Below are positions 6,534 to 17,834 of a stretch of 64,000 bases of DNA, in pieces (the first letter of the stretch is position 1; each line of letters opens with the position of its first letter). The notes under the pieces were generated by a model. The model was not told the DNA's origin, did not search any database, and saw nothing but the letters and a program-made list of their open reading frames with translations. This DNA is from Flavihumibacter profundi (lineage in GTDB: Bacteria > Bacteroidota > Bacteroidia > Chitinophagales > Chitinophagaceae). A program made the position numbers and the translations under genes. The DNA lies in NCBI RefSeq assembly GCF_020076305.1, contig NZ_JAIQXE010000004.1, positions 62,001 to 126,000 on the forward strand, written 5' to 3'.

Positions 6534-8231
6534 ATGATACAGATAATCATAGCAATTCTTTACATCAGTCTTATTTCCTGGGCATGGGGATCCCTTGCCC
6601 TTTCAGTAATAAATTCACTACTGCAGGAAAAATACACGAACAGTTTTCCCATTATCAGCCTGTTCGGCCTTTCCCTGATTGGTATCCTTGCACAGATTCT
6701 TTCCGTTTTCTTTGCCATGGGTGGCTGGCCAATACAAGTGTTTTTGGTCCTGCCACTGTTCATATTGTTTTTAAAAAACCACGATACTTTAACAAGCCTG
6801 AAAACGGTTCTTTTGACAACCTTCAGGGAACTGGATCTTATCGGAATTTTATTCCTTTTAAGCAGTATTATTTTTATCCTGGTTGTTGGTTCCTGGTTTA
6901 TCATCCATCCCGACACGCTGGGTTACCATGCACCGATTATTGCCTGGAACCTTAAATATCCATTAGTACCGGGCATTGCCAATATTAACGGCAGGCTGGG
7001 ACTCCAAAGCAGCTGGTTTATTTTATGTGCCCTGTTTCAATTTGATTTTACCGGAACAAGTGCCCTTACCTTTATTAATTCAACCGTACTAAGCTGGTTT
7101 GTATTATACTTGTCTGTATCGCTAAGCAGAATGATTAAGACGGGAAAAGCAACTGCACATTTACTACTGTGGCTTGCCCTTTGCCTTGCCAGTTTTGGCG
7201 TTAGCACAATGGTTTACCTGGCCGCTTCATCCGCCAATCCGGATTTCATAATTTGCATTTTCTTATGGACAAGTTTTTACCTGCTGCTAACAGGTGAACC
7301 CAACCCACCACCTGCCAGTAAAACTATAATGGCCCTTATTTTACTTGCATTTTCCGCATCACTGAAACTATCGGCCTTACCAGTTTTATTGTTAGTTCCG
7401 TTTTTCTATTTCCTGCTACCTGCAATGGCTGTGCGTAAAAGGATACTACTACTGGTAGTCATCCCGGTTCTGTCTATTTTACCTTTCCTGTTTCGCAATA
7501 TCATTGTATCGGGATACCCTTTATTTCCATCCGGTTATTTCGATTTTTTTCACCCCGACTGGAAACTTAGCCAGTCCCTGGCCCATGAAATTGATGAATA
7601 CATCACGGCCTATGCGCGGGTAGGAAATGTAACAATAGCGGACTATTCACCGGCAATGGGACTATCAGTTGGTGAATGGTTGCCTATCTGGTGGCAACAA
7701 TATGCACTTGCAGAAAAACTTTTTATTATAGCGGCTTTGCTGGCAACACTGGTGAACCTGATTTTCTTAAAGAAACTGCTTTCACAAAAAAACAAACCTT
7801 TTATTTGGATAGTACTGGTTTGTTTTATCTGTTGTGTATTGCTCACTGTCAAAGCGCCTGCCCCAAGATTTTCACAGGCATTCCTGGTGCCGGTTATTTT
7901 ATCGGCCATATATCTTGCATCTGAAAAATTCCCGCTTCTACAACTATCGGTGATGCTGGGTAAAATAGCCCTTGCAGCGATATTCCTGGTTATCATCAGT
8001 TATGATGGTTATCGCCTGCACCGGTATTTTGATACTAAGAATATCTGGCAACCGTACGGTGTACTGCCAACAAAGCTAACCACCTCCAAATGCCAGGGAA
8101 TGACCATCTACCTTCCTGATGGTCCAAATGGTTGCGGGCTTTCAACTGTGCCCTGCGCCAATAACGATTGCATCACCTTTTATCCAAGGGGAATTTCTGT
8201 AAAGGAGGGATTTCGCCCAAAACCGCAATAG
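6534..8231 (+). CDS. Large polytopic membrane protein, GT-C glycosyltransferase-like
   Basis: A protein of 565 aa with about twelve hydrophobic segments and a short soluble C-terminal tail. A first-loop motif HPDTLGYHAPIIAWNL (about residue 125) recalls the acidic catalytic loop of GT-C enzymes using polyprenyl-phosphate sugars, which fits the GT2 gene upstream. The tail is cysteine-rich (KCQGMTIYLPDGPNGCGL, VPCANNDC). The ATG at 6534 lies one base after the methyltransferase stop. It ends one base before the hscA stop on the other strand. Function is inferred from shape and context only. Confidence 0.7.
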   Translation: MIQIIIAILYISLISWAWGSLALSVINSLLQEKYTNSFPIISLFGLSLIGILAQILSVFFAMGGWPIQVFLVLPLFILFLKNHDTLTSLKTVLLTTFRELDLIGILFLLSSIIFILVVGSWFIIHPDTLGYHAPIIAWNLKYPLVPGIANINGRLGLQSSWFILCALFQFDFTGTSALTFINSTVLSWFVLYLSVSLSRMIKTGKATAHLLLWLALCLASFGVSTMVYLAASSANPDFIICIFLWTSFYLLLTGEPNPPPASKTIMALILLAFSASLKLSALPVLLLVPFFYFLLPAMAVRKRILLLVVIPVLSILPFLFRNIIVSGYPLFPSGYFDFFHPDWKLSQSLAHEIDEYITAYARVGNVTIADYSPAMGLSVGEWLPIWWQQYALAEKLFIIAALLATLVNLIFLKKLLSQKNKPFIWIVLVCFICCVLLTVKAPAPRFSQAFLVPVILSAIYLASEKFPLLQLSVMLGKIALAAIFLVIISYDGYRLHRYFDTKNIWQPYGVLPTKLTTSKCQGMTIYLPDGPNGCGLSTVPCANNDCITFYPRGISVKEGFRPKPQ

Positions 8232-8232
8232 C

Positions 8233-10101
8233 TTAAAAATTATCGGTAATATTCTTTCCGCTAATAGCTCTCTGGATAGCCAGGTCCATCAGCCTTTCAG
8301 CATATGGTTTCGACAATTCATTCAACAATTCAATCTGGGCTTGTATCTGGTCTTTTGTGCCTGATTCAACGAGTGCAGAAAGCTTTTCAATAGCATCAGC
8401 AGTATTAGTCATTTCATCTGCCGTTAAATGTATCTTATTCTTTTCTACAAAAGTTGCAGTAGAATCAATTAATTGCCTGGCTTCCGTTTGTGCTTCAACC
8501 AATGCCCTTGTGGCGATATCTTCCTTTGCATGTAGGATCGAATCCATAAGCATGGTTTCCACTTCTTCATCGGTCAGCCCATATTGTGGCTTAACTTGAA
8601 TAACCTGTTCCACTCCGCTTCGTAACTCTTTTGCTTTAACCACTAATATTCCGTCCGCATTGATCATAAAACTCAATTCCACTTTTGGCAACCCGGCAGG
8701 CATAGCCGGAATACCCGTGAGATCAAAAGAAGCAAGTTTGCGATTATCTTTTACAAGATCCCTTTCGCCCTGGTAAACGGCTATCTTAATACCGCTTTGT
8801 CCGTCTTTTTGTGTAGTATATTGTCGCGCAACCCGTGTGGGGATTTTTGAATTCCTGGGTATCAGCACATCCATTAAACCACCCATAGTTTCAACGCCGA
8901 GGGAAAGTGGTGTAATATCGAGGAGCAGGAAATCTTTATTGTTACCTGCCAGTATATCGGCCTGTACTGCTGCTCCCAGGGCTACAACTTCATCGGGATC
9001 CAATTCAGCATGTACGGGTTTACCAAAAAACCTGCTGACCTCCTGTTTTACCAGGTTAACCCTTGTTGATCCGCCAACCATAACTATTTCCTGGATACCT
9101 GCAACGCTAAATCCTGCGTCTTTCAATGCATTTTCACAGGCAACTAAAGTTTTTTTAACCAGCGGCTGAATCAGCTTTTCGAATTCAGCAGCAGTGATCT
9201 GTAATTGATAATCGTCAACATTACTAATGTAAACATCCTGCTTCCCAAGGTGTTTTTTCGCCTCTTCGGCTTTGAGGCGCAACTGTTGCATCAATTCTTT
9301 ATTACTATTCAACTGTTCAGAAGATATATCATGCTCTTTCATCCAGTTCTGCACAATTTCCCTGTCGAAGTCATCACCGCCAAGGTAAGTATCGCCATTT
9401 GTGGAAAGCACTTCAAAAATACCATTGCTGATCCGAAGGATGGAAATATCAAATGTCCCACCCCCCAAATCATAAACTGCAATTACCTTTTCCTCATCGC
9501 CCTTAACACCTAACCCATAAGCAAGGCTTGCCGCTGTTGGTTCATTTATGATTCTAAGTACATCCAGGCCAGCCAGCTTTCCCGCATCGCGGGTTGCCTG
9601 CCGTTGCGCATCATTAAAATAGGCGGGTACAGTAATCACAGCTTTTGAAACTGGTGTTTTCAGGATATGCTCTGCACGCGATTTTAGTTCCCGCAAAATG
9701 AAAGCAGACAATTCAATAGGGGAATAGAATTTATCCCCAACCTGGATTTTTACCAGGCTGTCTGTATTGTCATCGATGACTTTGTAGGTAAAAAAAGAAG
9801 CATTGTTCCTGATATCATCGTATGATTTACCCATCAGGCGCTTTGCCGAAAAAATAGTATTTGCCGGGTCATTGACCAGGAATTTCCTGGCCTCGTCGCC
9901 TACGGTTACGTCACCATGTTCCCCAAAATGTATGATGGAGGGAACCAGGGAGGAACTATTGTGTTCTTTCAGTGCAACCGGTTTTTTGCTTTCAGGATGA
10001 ATGATTGCTACAAGGCTGTTGGTAGTTCCAAGGTCAATGCCCACTATCATTTCTTCCTGCTGTAAACTGCCTGTTGCTATATTGATGCCGATCTTTGCCA
10101 T
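8233..10101 (-). CDS. hscA: HscA-like Hsp70 chaperone
   Basis: A 622-aa Hsp70 with nucleotide-binding motifs [33 protein letters not shown] and [12 protein letters not shown], and a substrate-binding domain. The features favouring HscA over DnaK are the shorter length, the stretch [16 protein letters not shown], the [13 protein letters not shown] motif and the absence of DnaK's long lid tail. HscA helps transfer Fe-S clusters from IscU to target proteins with HscB; no iscU, hscB or fdx gene is in this window. A possible later start is the Met before VGIDLG. A -7-like box lies at 10128-10135. Confidence 0.82.
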   Translation of the reverse strand: MAKIGINIATGSLQQEEMIVGIDLGTTNSLVAIIHPESKKPVALKEHNSSSLVPSIIHFGEHGDVTVGDEARKFLVNDPANTIFSAKRLMGKSYDDIRNNASFFTYKVIDDNTDSLVKIQVGDKFYSPIELSAFILRELKSRAEHILKTPVSKAVITVPAYFNDAQRQATRDAGKLAGLDVLRIINEPTAASLAYGLGVKGDEEKVIAVYDLGGGTFDISILRISNGIFEVLSTNGDTYLGGDDFDREIVQNWMKEHDISSEQLNSNKELMQQLRLKAEEAKKHLGKQDVYISNVDDYQLQITAAEFEKLIQPLVKKTLVACENALKDAGFSVAGIQEIVMVGGSTRVNLVKQEVSRFFGKPVHAELDPDEVVALGAAVQADILAGNNKDFLLLDITPLSLGVETMGGLMDVLIPRNSKIPTRVARQYTTQKDGQSGIKIAVYQGERDLVKDNRKLASFDLTGIPAMPAGLPKVELSFMINADGILVVKAKELRSGVEQVIQVKPQYGLTDEEVETMLMDSILHAKEDIATRALVEAQTEARQLIDSTATFVEKNKIHLTADEMTNTADAIEKLSALVESGTKDQIQAQIELLNELSKPYAERLMDLAIQRAISGKNITDNF

Positions 10102-10127
10102 TGAGTTTTTTTCATTTGTAACCGCCG

Positions 10128-10135
10128 CAAAGATA
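10128..10135 (-). promoter_or_regulatory. Putative -7 element for hscA
   Basis: The minus strand reads TATCTTTG, 26 bases upstream of the hscA ATG and just beyond the porU2 stop codon. No -33 TTTG is obvious. Confidence 0.5.
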
Positions 10136-10139
10136 ACAA

Positions 10140-13100
10140 TTAGCGCATCAGGTACATTTTTCCATATCCACCGGTAAAATACTTGTCCGTATTGTCCCTT
10201 TCCGACTTGAATTTGTCCATTTTTTTACCATTCAGCATAGAAATCACCCGGTATAGGTATACCCCATTTCCAAGACGCTGTCCAAACTGGTCTGTTCCAT
10301 CCCATTTAAACTCGGTAATATTCCGGCCAATATGCAGCGGCCCCAATTCATCGCCGGTTATTTCACGGACTACCTTACCTGTTACCGTCAGTATCTGTAT
10401 TTTAATATTGTTTGGGATTTCACTACCGGTTATGGTAAATACAAAGGCTGTTGACGTGGTAAATGGATTCGGGTAATTCAGCAGGTTTGAGATCATTGGT
10501 TTGTTAATCACCAGGAAATTGATATTGTAATCAATTTTACCGGCAATATTATTGCTGGCATCCTTTCCGTTTACAGACAATTCATAATTATCAATTCCAT
10601 CTTCCCTGTATGTCTTCAGGAAGGAAGGCCTGAAATCAATGGTAGCCGTGTTATCTGATGCATTCATTGCCGGAGTAAACCGTACGGTATCGTTATCATA
10701 TCTGTATGATTTAACAGATCCATCGGGGAATTTCACCCTTACCCGCATCAAGGAAGTGTCTTTCAGTAAAAGGAATTTAGATTCATCTTTCAGCCTGATC
10801 TGGATCCAGGGCCTTGCGGACACAATATCGCCACTTAATATATGGGTACCATCAAAAGTAACGTCTAATACAGGGTTCGTTTTATCGTATCGTACATACA
10901 AGTTGCGGAACAGGAAATTGTTGAAATGGTATTGTTCCGGCTGATGGTTATCGGGATTGAATTCAACGTACAAAGTATTCAGTCCGGGATAATTTTTTGT
11001 GTCGATACTATACCTGAAAATAATGGTATCGCCGCTAATCAATGGTTTTAATAAGCCCTGTGGCAATACATGCGGAACGTTATTGTGATCGGTCAAAATC
11101 AATTTCATTTTCAGGCTGTCAAAAGCAACATGACTAACATTCTTGAAGGCGATGCCAAAATTCACTATTTCACCCAACTCGACGGTATCGCGGGTTGTAA
11201 AGAAGAGGTTTGGTGCAAGCGCCCCTTCAGGAACCGGATCATAAATAAGCCGCCAATAGTCGAGCTGGTAAGGAGTAAGTGTAATGGTATCCTTATTATC
11301 CATCCTGAGTTTCAGGTTTGGATAAACAGTTGCGTCAATGTCAGAAATATCGACCCTTTTTTCATTCATTGCAACATCCCTTAAAATTTTTTCTGTTCCG
11401 TCATTCATAACACCGATAATGGAAATATTCACAACATCATTCACGGGTTGGTCAAGGGAACGGCCAGCCCAGCGCATTTCATGCCACTGTTTAGCAGGGC
11501 CAAATACAGGTGATGTAATAGTTCCATTAGATTGTGGTGTTGTGCAGAACACACTAAAAGCTATTTTATCATAGGCATCTACAGTAAATTTGCTTACAGG
11601 AGTAAAACTGGTTGGAGAGTTTTTCCTGAAAATAAATGCCCATCCCCTTGGCCTGTTGGCACTATCAATATCTTTAAAACCCTGGTTGAATAACCGGTGA
11701 TATAGCGAATTGTTGGATCCGAATACTGCCGTATCTGCACGCCAAACATCAGGGTAGGTATTGCCTGCCGGATCGGGATTGCCATTGTTCCTTACCACCA
11801 CATAAGACCCGTCGGGAATGATGTCCAGAAAGTCCATTGCTTTTTTGCGCCAATCCCTGGTGTTAATCGGGTATTCAAAATTACTTTCCCGGCCTCCGCC
11901 GCAAACAGACCGGTAACTGCCATACAATCCGGTTGGTCCCGAAAAATCATTCGGCCACAATTTGAAAGTGTTTTTATCGAGCACATGGAAAATGAGTTCA
12001 TCATAAAGGCAACCAGCTCCAGTTGGACCTTCATCATTAGGATTGATGGTAAAATCGGCCTGTTCACCTGATGCCGTCGGATAGGTAGCCTGCCGGATAA
12101 AGAGGTCATTCTGTTTATTAGTGAATTCCCAAACCCTGGAAGAAGAATCGATGAACACATGGTTTGTAACAGAATTTTTATGTTGATAAAAATGCGACTG
12201 GTTAAACCCTTCCTGTTTTATATTCCTGAAAAGAAAAGATGCCTTACCCCACACATATGGCGAATCCGGATTTGGCACCATAGCAGTGCGCCAATAATAC
12301 ACAGTGCTATCCACAAAACTCATTTGCGGAGTAAATTCAAGTACACCACCTACAGAAGATAAATTTACTGCCTTTTTAAGTGACGAATTAAATAAGGCAG
12401 TAGTGTCAATTTCTAAAACATATTGTTTTGTTTTATTAAATGGATCAGCTGTTGATGCAAAAAACTTTTGTGCCGGATCGGATACGATCGCATAGTTATA
12501 AGGGAAAATAGGTGTAGCCCCATCCTGATATATGTAACAGGATTTTATTACTGAATTATTATTTTCATCGGTTTCATCTATCTGTCCAACACCATCCAGC
12601 ACAATACTTATTTTATTTAGCCCTTTATCAGTTGTAGCAACAATGGGCAGTACGAAAGACAGGGAATCAACGTATTTGAACGGGGGGCGTTTCTGGCTGA
12701 ATATAGTGACTATTGTACCATCCGGACGAGTCCTTTTCACATCAACCTGAACGGAATCGTTGGTAGATTTGCCCATATTATAATACCGAAATTTTACCAG
12801 GAAATTCTGGTCAGCCACTGAAATAAAAGAGGGGTCCACAAGCACAAGGGGTTCTTCAATAATATAGTCTGGCTTTTGCTGAAAATTCATTACTAGTGCA
12901 GGGTCGCCATGCAGGTTTATCTGTTCGGCATGGGTCCTTGCAAGGAAATCAAACTGGCCGTAATTATTAAGCATTTCCGCCAAAGCATCTTCAGTTAATT
13001 TAGCAATTGAAGCACCATAATCGGTTTTTCCCATTTTAGTGTAGAATGCACGCAGGTAAACATCCAGGTAGGAAGTAATTCCAAAATGGGTACTGGCAAT

Positions 13101-15263
13101 AAATGCAATGCTTCCCCTTTGCCTGGTAAGTGTAAATTTTTCAGACAAGGTTTGTAATTCGTTAAAGCGTTGCAGGTTATACCTGAACAAATCACCAGCG
13201 TAACAACCATTTACTGAAAACACCGGGTACTTCCCATGGTTATTATAGGTTTCCGGATTTTCAATACTGAATTCCAGGGTAGTGGCACTGGAGTGACCAA
13301 AATAGGTGAGCATACTCATGCCATCTTCAAATTTGGAACGGATTAGCTGTGCGCTGGATTGATCGCCACCAGGATCAGAAATCGACTTGCAGATCTCTGT
13401 AACATTTGCCCCTACCAAAGTATCTTCTGCAAGGATTTTGTAGGTCGACATATAGTTACAAAGCTGGGTTCCCAAAAGTGCATTTGTGGCGCCTGTTACT
13501 TCCAGGATATTTTTCATCCAAAGCCTGCCGGCAGTTGTATTGGGGGCAGATTGCTGAACCTGTTCATATTCCTTCACTTTTTCGAGGTAGTCTTCTACTT
13601 CAGTGGCACTTACTGCGGAAAGGCGACCAATCTCCGTAACCGCTACTGCACTTGTTGAGGATACCGAAGCCAGCATATTGTCAGAACCTGGATAACCAAA
13701 AGTAGGCACCAGGTTCAATTCATCTAAACGGGGCTGTTCTTCATAAGTAGGAATATCCCAGTTGGTGACATACTTATATTCCGAATAGTTTACGCCCTTC
13801 CCTATTAAAAAGACTTTGGATACAGGCTGTGAAAAGGAAGCCCTTGCAAAACGGATGAAATTTTTCACTGCAAGGGGATGTCCCTTGATACCAAATGCGA
13901 ACTGGTCGGTAAGCTCATTAATATCGTACACCTTACTATTGTAAGAACCACCGGCGGTTGAGCTCCTATACAAGCGATAGGCTTCAACGGGATTAGCACC
14001 GCCACTGCCATTATACAATTTCGGATTGGAAATAATCAGGTAATTCCCCTGGACAGCATTGTTGGCATAATTTGTAAAAGTCCGCGGGGTTAATGAATTC
14101 ACTTGGGCAACAAATCCTGCCTGCGGGTTAACCAACACCATTTTCCGCTGAGTTGCTGAACCTTTTAAAACAAATCGAAGTACTCCGGCAAGGGCTATGT
14201 TGGCTACATATCTTTCCCTTGTTTCCAGATCATATAAAACAGGGGTGGATCCGGCCGAATTGAAATTTTTTATTTCGAGGTAATATCCTTGTGTGCGGGC
14301 TTCCAGTTCAAAATAAAACTGGCTGGAATTATTGAAATCAAACTCACGGGGGTAGATCAAATCATAATAAGACAACACGAAATGGTCGGTATAGTTCTCA
14401 GTGGGTGTAGGTGGGGGTTGCACATTCGTAAATGAAACAGTAACAGTACCTGAAGCCAAACTTGCTGAAGGAAAACTGACTGTAGAAACCAGGTCGTCAA
14501 AATAGTTCATGGCAGTATCCTGCAAAACAGTTCCGTTAAGTGATAATTTTATCCTTCTTGGCTTTACTGTTTTTCCAAATGCACCAAAATTAATAATTGC
14601 ATTAGGACCACCTGTTACCGCTTTCAGGTTATTAAGAGTTTCCGAACGCGTTTCTCTTTCATTGATATCCCAGCTGCTCCAAAATTCTCCCTTATCATAG
14701 GAAGAGGAATACACATATTCATCGAGGTCAGCTGCAAAGCCAGGATTTTGCTGTTCCTTAAACCGATTACCCGTTTTGTACAGGAAATAGGGTTCAACCG
14801 GTATTGTATTCCCATTCACGTCATTAACAACATCAGCATATCGTTTATTGGGCGAAGTAGCTTCAACCGTTAAAAAATAGATTGCTGTATCAGAATGCAG
14901 GTTATAGTTAGTTACGTGCTGGTATTCCGGCCTGCGGTACAAAGGCCGGTCTGGTTCACCGTCATTGGCCCTGCCCCAAAATTCAAGATAACCTCCTGCT
15001 GGCAGCATACCACTCGACACTGAAGTATAAAGAGGTACTTCCACCCCATTGCGATATAACCTGAATTGTTCAACCGGTGTTGAACCCAGGCCATTTTGTT
15101 GCAGGAGAGCTTGCCCAATCTGGTATAAGCTATCCTTTCCTACCTTAAATTTAAAATAGGTGTTATTATAATTGATCCATTCATTATTGAAAGGTTGTGA
15201 AATAGCCTCAACACTAAAGGCCATAAACGCCAGCAGCAAAAAAGTTAATCTCCTGATTTTCAT
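10140..15263 (-). CDS. porU2: Giant gingipain-like C25 peptidase, PorU2-type putative type IX sortase
   Basis: About 1707 aa with an N-terminal signal peptide ([20 protein letters not shown]). The peptidase C25 domain lies around residues 420-800, with likely catalytic His657 (LTYFGHSS) and Cys687 (VNGCYAGD). It is followed by long beta-rich regions including CARDB-like segments (near [14 protein letters not shown]) and a C-terminal sorting-domain-like region ([22 protein letters not shown]). Classical PorU, which cleaves and attaches type IX cargo, is shorter, about 1100-1200 aa. It lies 30 bases after the PorV2-like gene and probably works with it at the outer membrane. An ATG six codons upstream (15281) is an alternative start. 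The exact sortase role is inferred. Confidence 0.82.
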   Translation of the reverse strand: MKIRRLTFLLLAFMAFSVEAISQPFNNEWINYNNTYFKFKVGKDSLYQIGQALLQQNGLGSTPVEQFRLYRNGVEVPLYTSVSSGMLPAGGYLEFWGRANDGEPDRPLYRRPEYQHVTNYNLHSDTAIYFLTVEATSPNKRYADVVNDVNGNTIPVEPYFLYKTGNRFKEQQNPGFAADLDEYVYSSSYDKGEFWSSWDINERETRSETLNNLKAVTGGPNAIINFGAFGKTVKPRRIKLSLNGTVLQDTAMNYFDDLVSTVSFPSASLASGTVTVSFTNVQPPPTPTENYTDHFVLSYYDLIYPREFDFNNSSQFYFELEARTQGYYLEIKNFNSAGSTPVLYDLETRERYVANIALAGVLRFVLKGSATQRKMVLVNPQAGFVAQVNSLTPRTFTNYANNAVQGNYLIISNPKLYNGSGGANPVEAYRLYRSSTAGGSYNSKVYDINELTDQFAFGIKGHPLAVKNFIRFARASFSQPVSKVFLIGKGVNYSEYKYVTNWDIPTYEEQPRLDELNLVPTFGYPGSDNMLASVSSTSAVAVTEIGRLSAVSATEVEDYLEKVKEYEQVQQSAPNTTAGRLWMKNILEVTGATNALLGTQLCNYMSTYKILAEDTLVGANVTEICKSISDPGGDQSSAQLIRSKFEDGMSMLTYFGHSSATTLEFSIENPETYNNHGKYPVFSVNGCYAGDLFRYNLQRFNELQTLSEKFTLTRQRGSIAFIASTHFGITSYLDVYLRAFYTKMGKTDYGASIAKLTEDALAEMLNNYGQFDFLARTHAEQINLHGDPALVMNFQQKPDYIIEEPLVLVDPSFISVADQNFLVKFRYYNMGKSTNDSVQVDVKRTRPDGTIVTIFSQKRPPFKYVDSLSFVLPIVATTDKGLNKISIVLDGVGQIDETDENNNSVIKSCYIYQDGATPIFPYNYAIVSDPAQKFFASTADPFNKTKQYVLEIDTTALFNSSLKKAVNLSSVGGVLEFTPQMSFVDSTVYYWRTAMVPNPDSPYVWGKASFLFRNIKQEGFNQSHFYQHKNSVTNHVFIDSSSRVWEFTNKQNDLFIRQATYPTASGEQADFTINPNDEGPTGAGCLYDELIFHVLDKNTFKLWPNDFSGPTGLYGSYRSVCGGGRESNFEYPINTRDWRKKAMDFLDIIPDGSYVVVRNNGNPDPAGNTYPDVWRADTAVFGSNNSLYHRLFNQGFKDIDSANRPRGWAFIFRKNSPTSFTPVSKFTVDAYDKIAFSVFCTTPQSNGTITSPVFGPAKQWHEMRWAGRSLDQPVNDVVNISIIGVMNDGTEKILRDVAMNEKRVDISDIDATVYPNLKLRMDNKDTITLTPYQLDYWRLIYDPVPEGALAPNLFFTTRDTVELGEIVNFGIAFKNVSHVAFDSLKMKLILTDHNNVPHVLPQGLLKPLISGDTIIFRYSIDTKNYPGLNTLYVEFNPDNHQPEQYHFNNFLFRNLYVRYDKTNPVLDVTFDGTHILSGDIVSARPWIQIRLKDESKFLLLKDTSLMRVRVKFPDGSVKSYRYDNDTVRFTPAMNASDNTATIDFRPSFLKTYREDGIDNYELSVNGKDASNNIAGKIDYNINFLVINKPMISNLLNYPNPFTTSTAFVFTITGSEIPNNIKIQILTVTGKVVREITGDELGPLHIGRNITEFKWDGTDQFGQRLGNGVYLYRVISMLNGKKMDKFKSERDNTDKYFTGGYGKMYLMR

Positions 15264-15293
15264 TCTAGGGTTGTTTCTCATACACTCAACTGC

Positions 15294-16406
15294 TTACTTT
15301 TTTTTATTTTTTTTCACCAGGTCCAGCTTAATAGAAAATACATGCGTATATAATGGGTTTGATTGGTTAGCCAGGTTGGTGAAAGCATAATCTATGGATA
15401 CATTCTGCAATTTAAAACCTGCACCGATAGCAGGCTGGTAAATCCAGACCTTCTTTTTATAGGTGCTGTCTGCGTCTTCCAGTACCTTTTGGAAATTATT
15501 AATACCCGCCCTTACGAAAAATACATTTTTCACTGAAGCTTCCAACCCGATTTTTGGATCGATGCTCACAGCAGAGGAACTGACCACGGTATTCCTTCGA
15601 CCATCGAAAGTAAAGTCGAGGTTAGCCTCGGCCAGCAGGTTCACCGATTTACTCAGCCTGAAATTATAGGAAGCACCGCCTATCAGTTTTGGAGCTGTTA
15701 ACTCAGTTGATTTTACAGGGATATCATTCTGCGTTACATAAAAAACTTCACGCATTTTATCGTTGATACTGTAAGACCAGGCATTAAAAGTGGTGGTAAC
15801 ATCACGGGCAACTACACCTAGTTGCAAACGCTTATTGATGTATTGTACCCCCGCATCAAAACCGAATCCCCAGGCAGTGGCAAAATCGCCGGCCTTACGG
15901 TGGATCACTTTAGCATTAAATCCGAGGTTCAGCTTTTTTCCCTCGCCTTTCATTTTAAGTTGCTGGGCATAGGAAAAGAGAAAGGCGTAATCTGCGGAAG
16001 AAAAAGTAGTGATATTATCAAAATTGATACTCCCATCAGGTTGCACCAGGAAAACCGTATTGGGGATATCATCCACGGCAAAACGCAGCATGGAGAGGCC
16101 AATCGTTCTTTTACCGTCTTTCAGTGGAATAGCGACATTGGCGTAATCGTATTTCCCGATCCCCGCGAAATACTCTGCGTGCATAAAGCCAACCTGCGGC
16201 TGGTCCTTAACCTGCACCAGGGCTGCCGGGTTCCAGTAGCCTGCAGTTCCATCCGCTACTGAAGCCACCTGGGCAGAACCCATGGCCAATCCCCTCGACC
16301 CGGCACCAATATTTAAAAATTCATTGGAATATTTTCGGAATTGGGCCATCAGTAAAGACGGAAAAAGGAAAAAAAGAAAGATCAGCCACTTGATCATGCT
16401 ATTCAT
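15294..16406 (-). CDS. porV2: PorV/PorQ-family outer membrane protein, PorV2-type
   Basis: A 370-aa outer-membrane beta-barrel with a signal peptide (MIKWLIFLFFLFPSLLMAQ). It carries the family hallmark NIGAGSRGLAMGSAQVASVADGTAGYWNPAAL, paraphrased here as the GAGSRGLAMG and YWNPAAL motifs near residues 20-50, and then alternating beta strands ending in a charged KKNKKK tail. In type IX secretion, PorV shuttles cargo to the PorU sortase. The adjacent downstream porU2-like gene supports a matching pair. The start at 16406 or 16397 is favoured over the upstream frame because it precedes the signal peptide directly. Confidence 0.8.
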   Translation of the reverse strand: MNSMIKWLIFLFFLFPSLLMAQFRKYSNEFLNIGAGSRGLAMGSAQVASVADGTAGYWNPAALVQVKDQPQVGFMHAEYFAGIGKYDYANVAIPLKDGKRTIGLSMLRFAVDDIPNTVFLVQPDGSINFDNITTFSSADYAFLFSYAQQLKMKGEGKKLNLGFNAKVIHRKAGDFATAWGFGFDAGVQYINKRLQLGVVARDVTTTFNAWSYSINDKMREVFYVTQNDIPVKSTELTAPKLIGGASYNFRLSKSVNLLAEANLDFTFDGRRNTVVSSSAVSIDPKIGLEASVKNVFFVRAGINNFQKVLEDADSTYKKKVWIYQPAIGAGFKLQNVSIDYAFTNLANQSNPLYTHVFSIKLDLVKKNKKK

Positions 16407-16500
16407 TGCGTCAACTTTCAGGATAAGCAAAATGATGGTAATGAACACTAACGCTTGGCGCTGCCCTATATTGCACGCTACGAGTGCGCGTTTATTGCCT

Positions 16501-16508
16501 TAGTTTTG
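16501..16508 (+). promoter_or_regulatory. Putative -7 element for tyrS
   Basis: TAGTTTTG matches TAnnTTTG and is 20 bases before the tyrS ATG at 16529, giving a predicted leader of about 16 nt. No correctly spaced -33 TTTG was found. Confidence 0.55.
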
Positions 16509-16528
16509 CTGCAAATTGCAGCGTTTTT

Positions 16529-17812
16529 ATGAATTTAATTGAAGAATTACGTTGGAGGGGCATGTTACAGGATATTATGCCCGGAACAGAAGAACAGCTA
16601 AAAAAGGAAATGACCTCGGCTTATATCGGTTTTGACCCTACGGCAGACAGTCTGCATATAGGAAGCCTCGTACCAATTCTACTTCTTGTACATCTCCAGA
16701 AAGCCGGCCATAAGCCATTCGCCCTGGTTGGCGGCGCTACCGGAATGGTTGGAGACCCCAGTTTTAAGTCCGAGGAGAGAAAAATGCTCGATGAAGCTAC
16801 ATTACAGCACAATCTAAAGGGAATCAGTGCCCAATTGAGCAGGTTCCTCAATTTTGATCCCACCCTGCCCAATGCTGCAGAAATGGTCAATAATTATGAC
16901 TGGTTCAGGAATATCAGTTTCCTTGATTTTATCCGCGATACCGGCAAACATATAACAGTAAATTATATGATGTCTAAGGATAGTGTACGGAAAAGGATCG
17001 AGGGAGATAGTGGCATCAGCTTTACCGAATTTACTTACCAACTGATCCAGGGATATGATTTTTACTGGTTATATACCCATAAGAACTGCAAGTTGCAAAT
17101 GGGCGGTAGTGACCAGTGGGGTAATATTACCACCGGCACTGAATTGATCCGACGGATGGCTGGCGGTGAAGCTTTTGCCTTTACCTGCCCGTTGCTGACC
17201 AAAGCAGATGGTGGAAAATTCGGGAAAACAGAAAAAGGAAATGTCTGGCTTGATCCGTCTAAAACCTCGCCTTACCAGTTTTACCAGTTTTGGTTGAATG
17301 CTACAGATGAAGATGCGGTAAAATGGATCAGGATATTTACTTTTCTATCGAAGGACGAAATAGAGGCACTGGCTACAGAACACCAGGCGGCCCCACATAC
17401 CAGGACCCTCCAGAAAAAACTGGCCGGGGAAATTACCAGCCTGGTCCATGGCCGGGAGGAGTATGAATTTGCGGTTAAAGCCTCAGAAATATTATTTGGC
17501 AACGCAACAACTGAACTGCTGCAAAGCCTTTCCGAACCACAGTTATTACAAGCCCTTGATGGAGTTCCTACCCACCATTATCCCCGGCAAACTTTTGAAG
17601 AGGGGACCGATATTGTCAGCTTCCTCGCTGAAACAGGTATTTTTCCCAGCAAAGGTGAAGCGCGCAAAATGGTGCAAAGCGGAGGGATAAGCCTGAACAA
17701 GACCAAAGTGGAAGCTATTGATGCCAAGGTAAGCGCTACACCTCTTTTAAAGGATCGCTACCTGCTGGTACAAAAAGGGAAGAAACATTATTTCCTGGTA
17801 AAAGTGGAATGA
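16529..17812 (+). CDS. tyrS: Tyrosyl-tRNA synthetase
   Basis: Class I aminoacyl-tRNA synthetase of 427 aa that charges tRNA-Tyr. The HIGH signature appears as DSLHIGSL, and the KMSKS region as [15 protein letters not shown], the TyrS form. Other family motifs are [13 protein letters not shown] and [12 protein letters not shown]. The C-terminal S4 RNA-binding domain is seen near residues 360-427 ([19 protein letters not shown]). The ATG at 16529 is chosen because the protein then starts [13 protein letters not shown] as in the family. It is divergent from porV2. Confidence 0.97.
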   Translation: MNLIEELRWRGMLQDIMPGTEEQLKKEMTSAYIGFDPTADSLHIGSLVPILLLVHLQKAGHKPFALVGGATGMVGDPSFKSEERKMLDEATLQHNLKGISAQLSRFLNFDPTLPNAAEMVNNYDWFRNISFLDFIRDTGKHITVNYMMSKDSVRKRIEGDSGISFTEFTYQLIQGYDFYWLYTHKNCKLQMGGSDQWGNITTGTELIRRMAGGEAFAFTCPLLTKADGGKFGKTEKGNVWLDPSKTSPYQFYQFWLNATDEDAVKWIRIFTFLSKDEIEALATEHQAAPHTRTLQKKLAGEITSLVHGREEYEFAVKASEILFGNATTELLQSLSEPQLLQALDGVPTHHYPRQTFEEGTDIVSFLAETGIFPSKGEARKMVQSGGISLNKTKVEAIDAKVSATPLLKDRYLLVQKGKKHYFLVKVE

Positions 17813-17834
17813 TTTAAACCATTCTAATTTCGGC

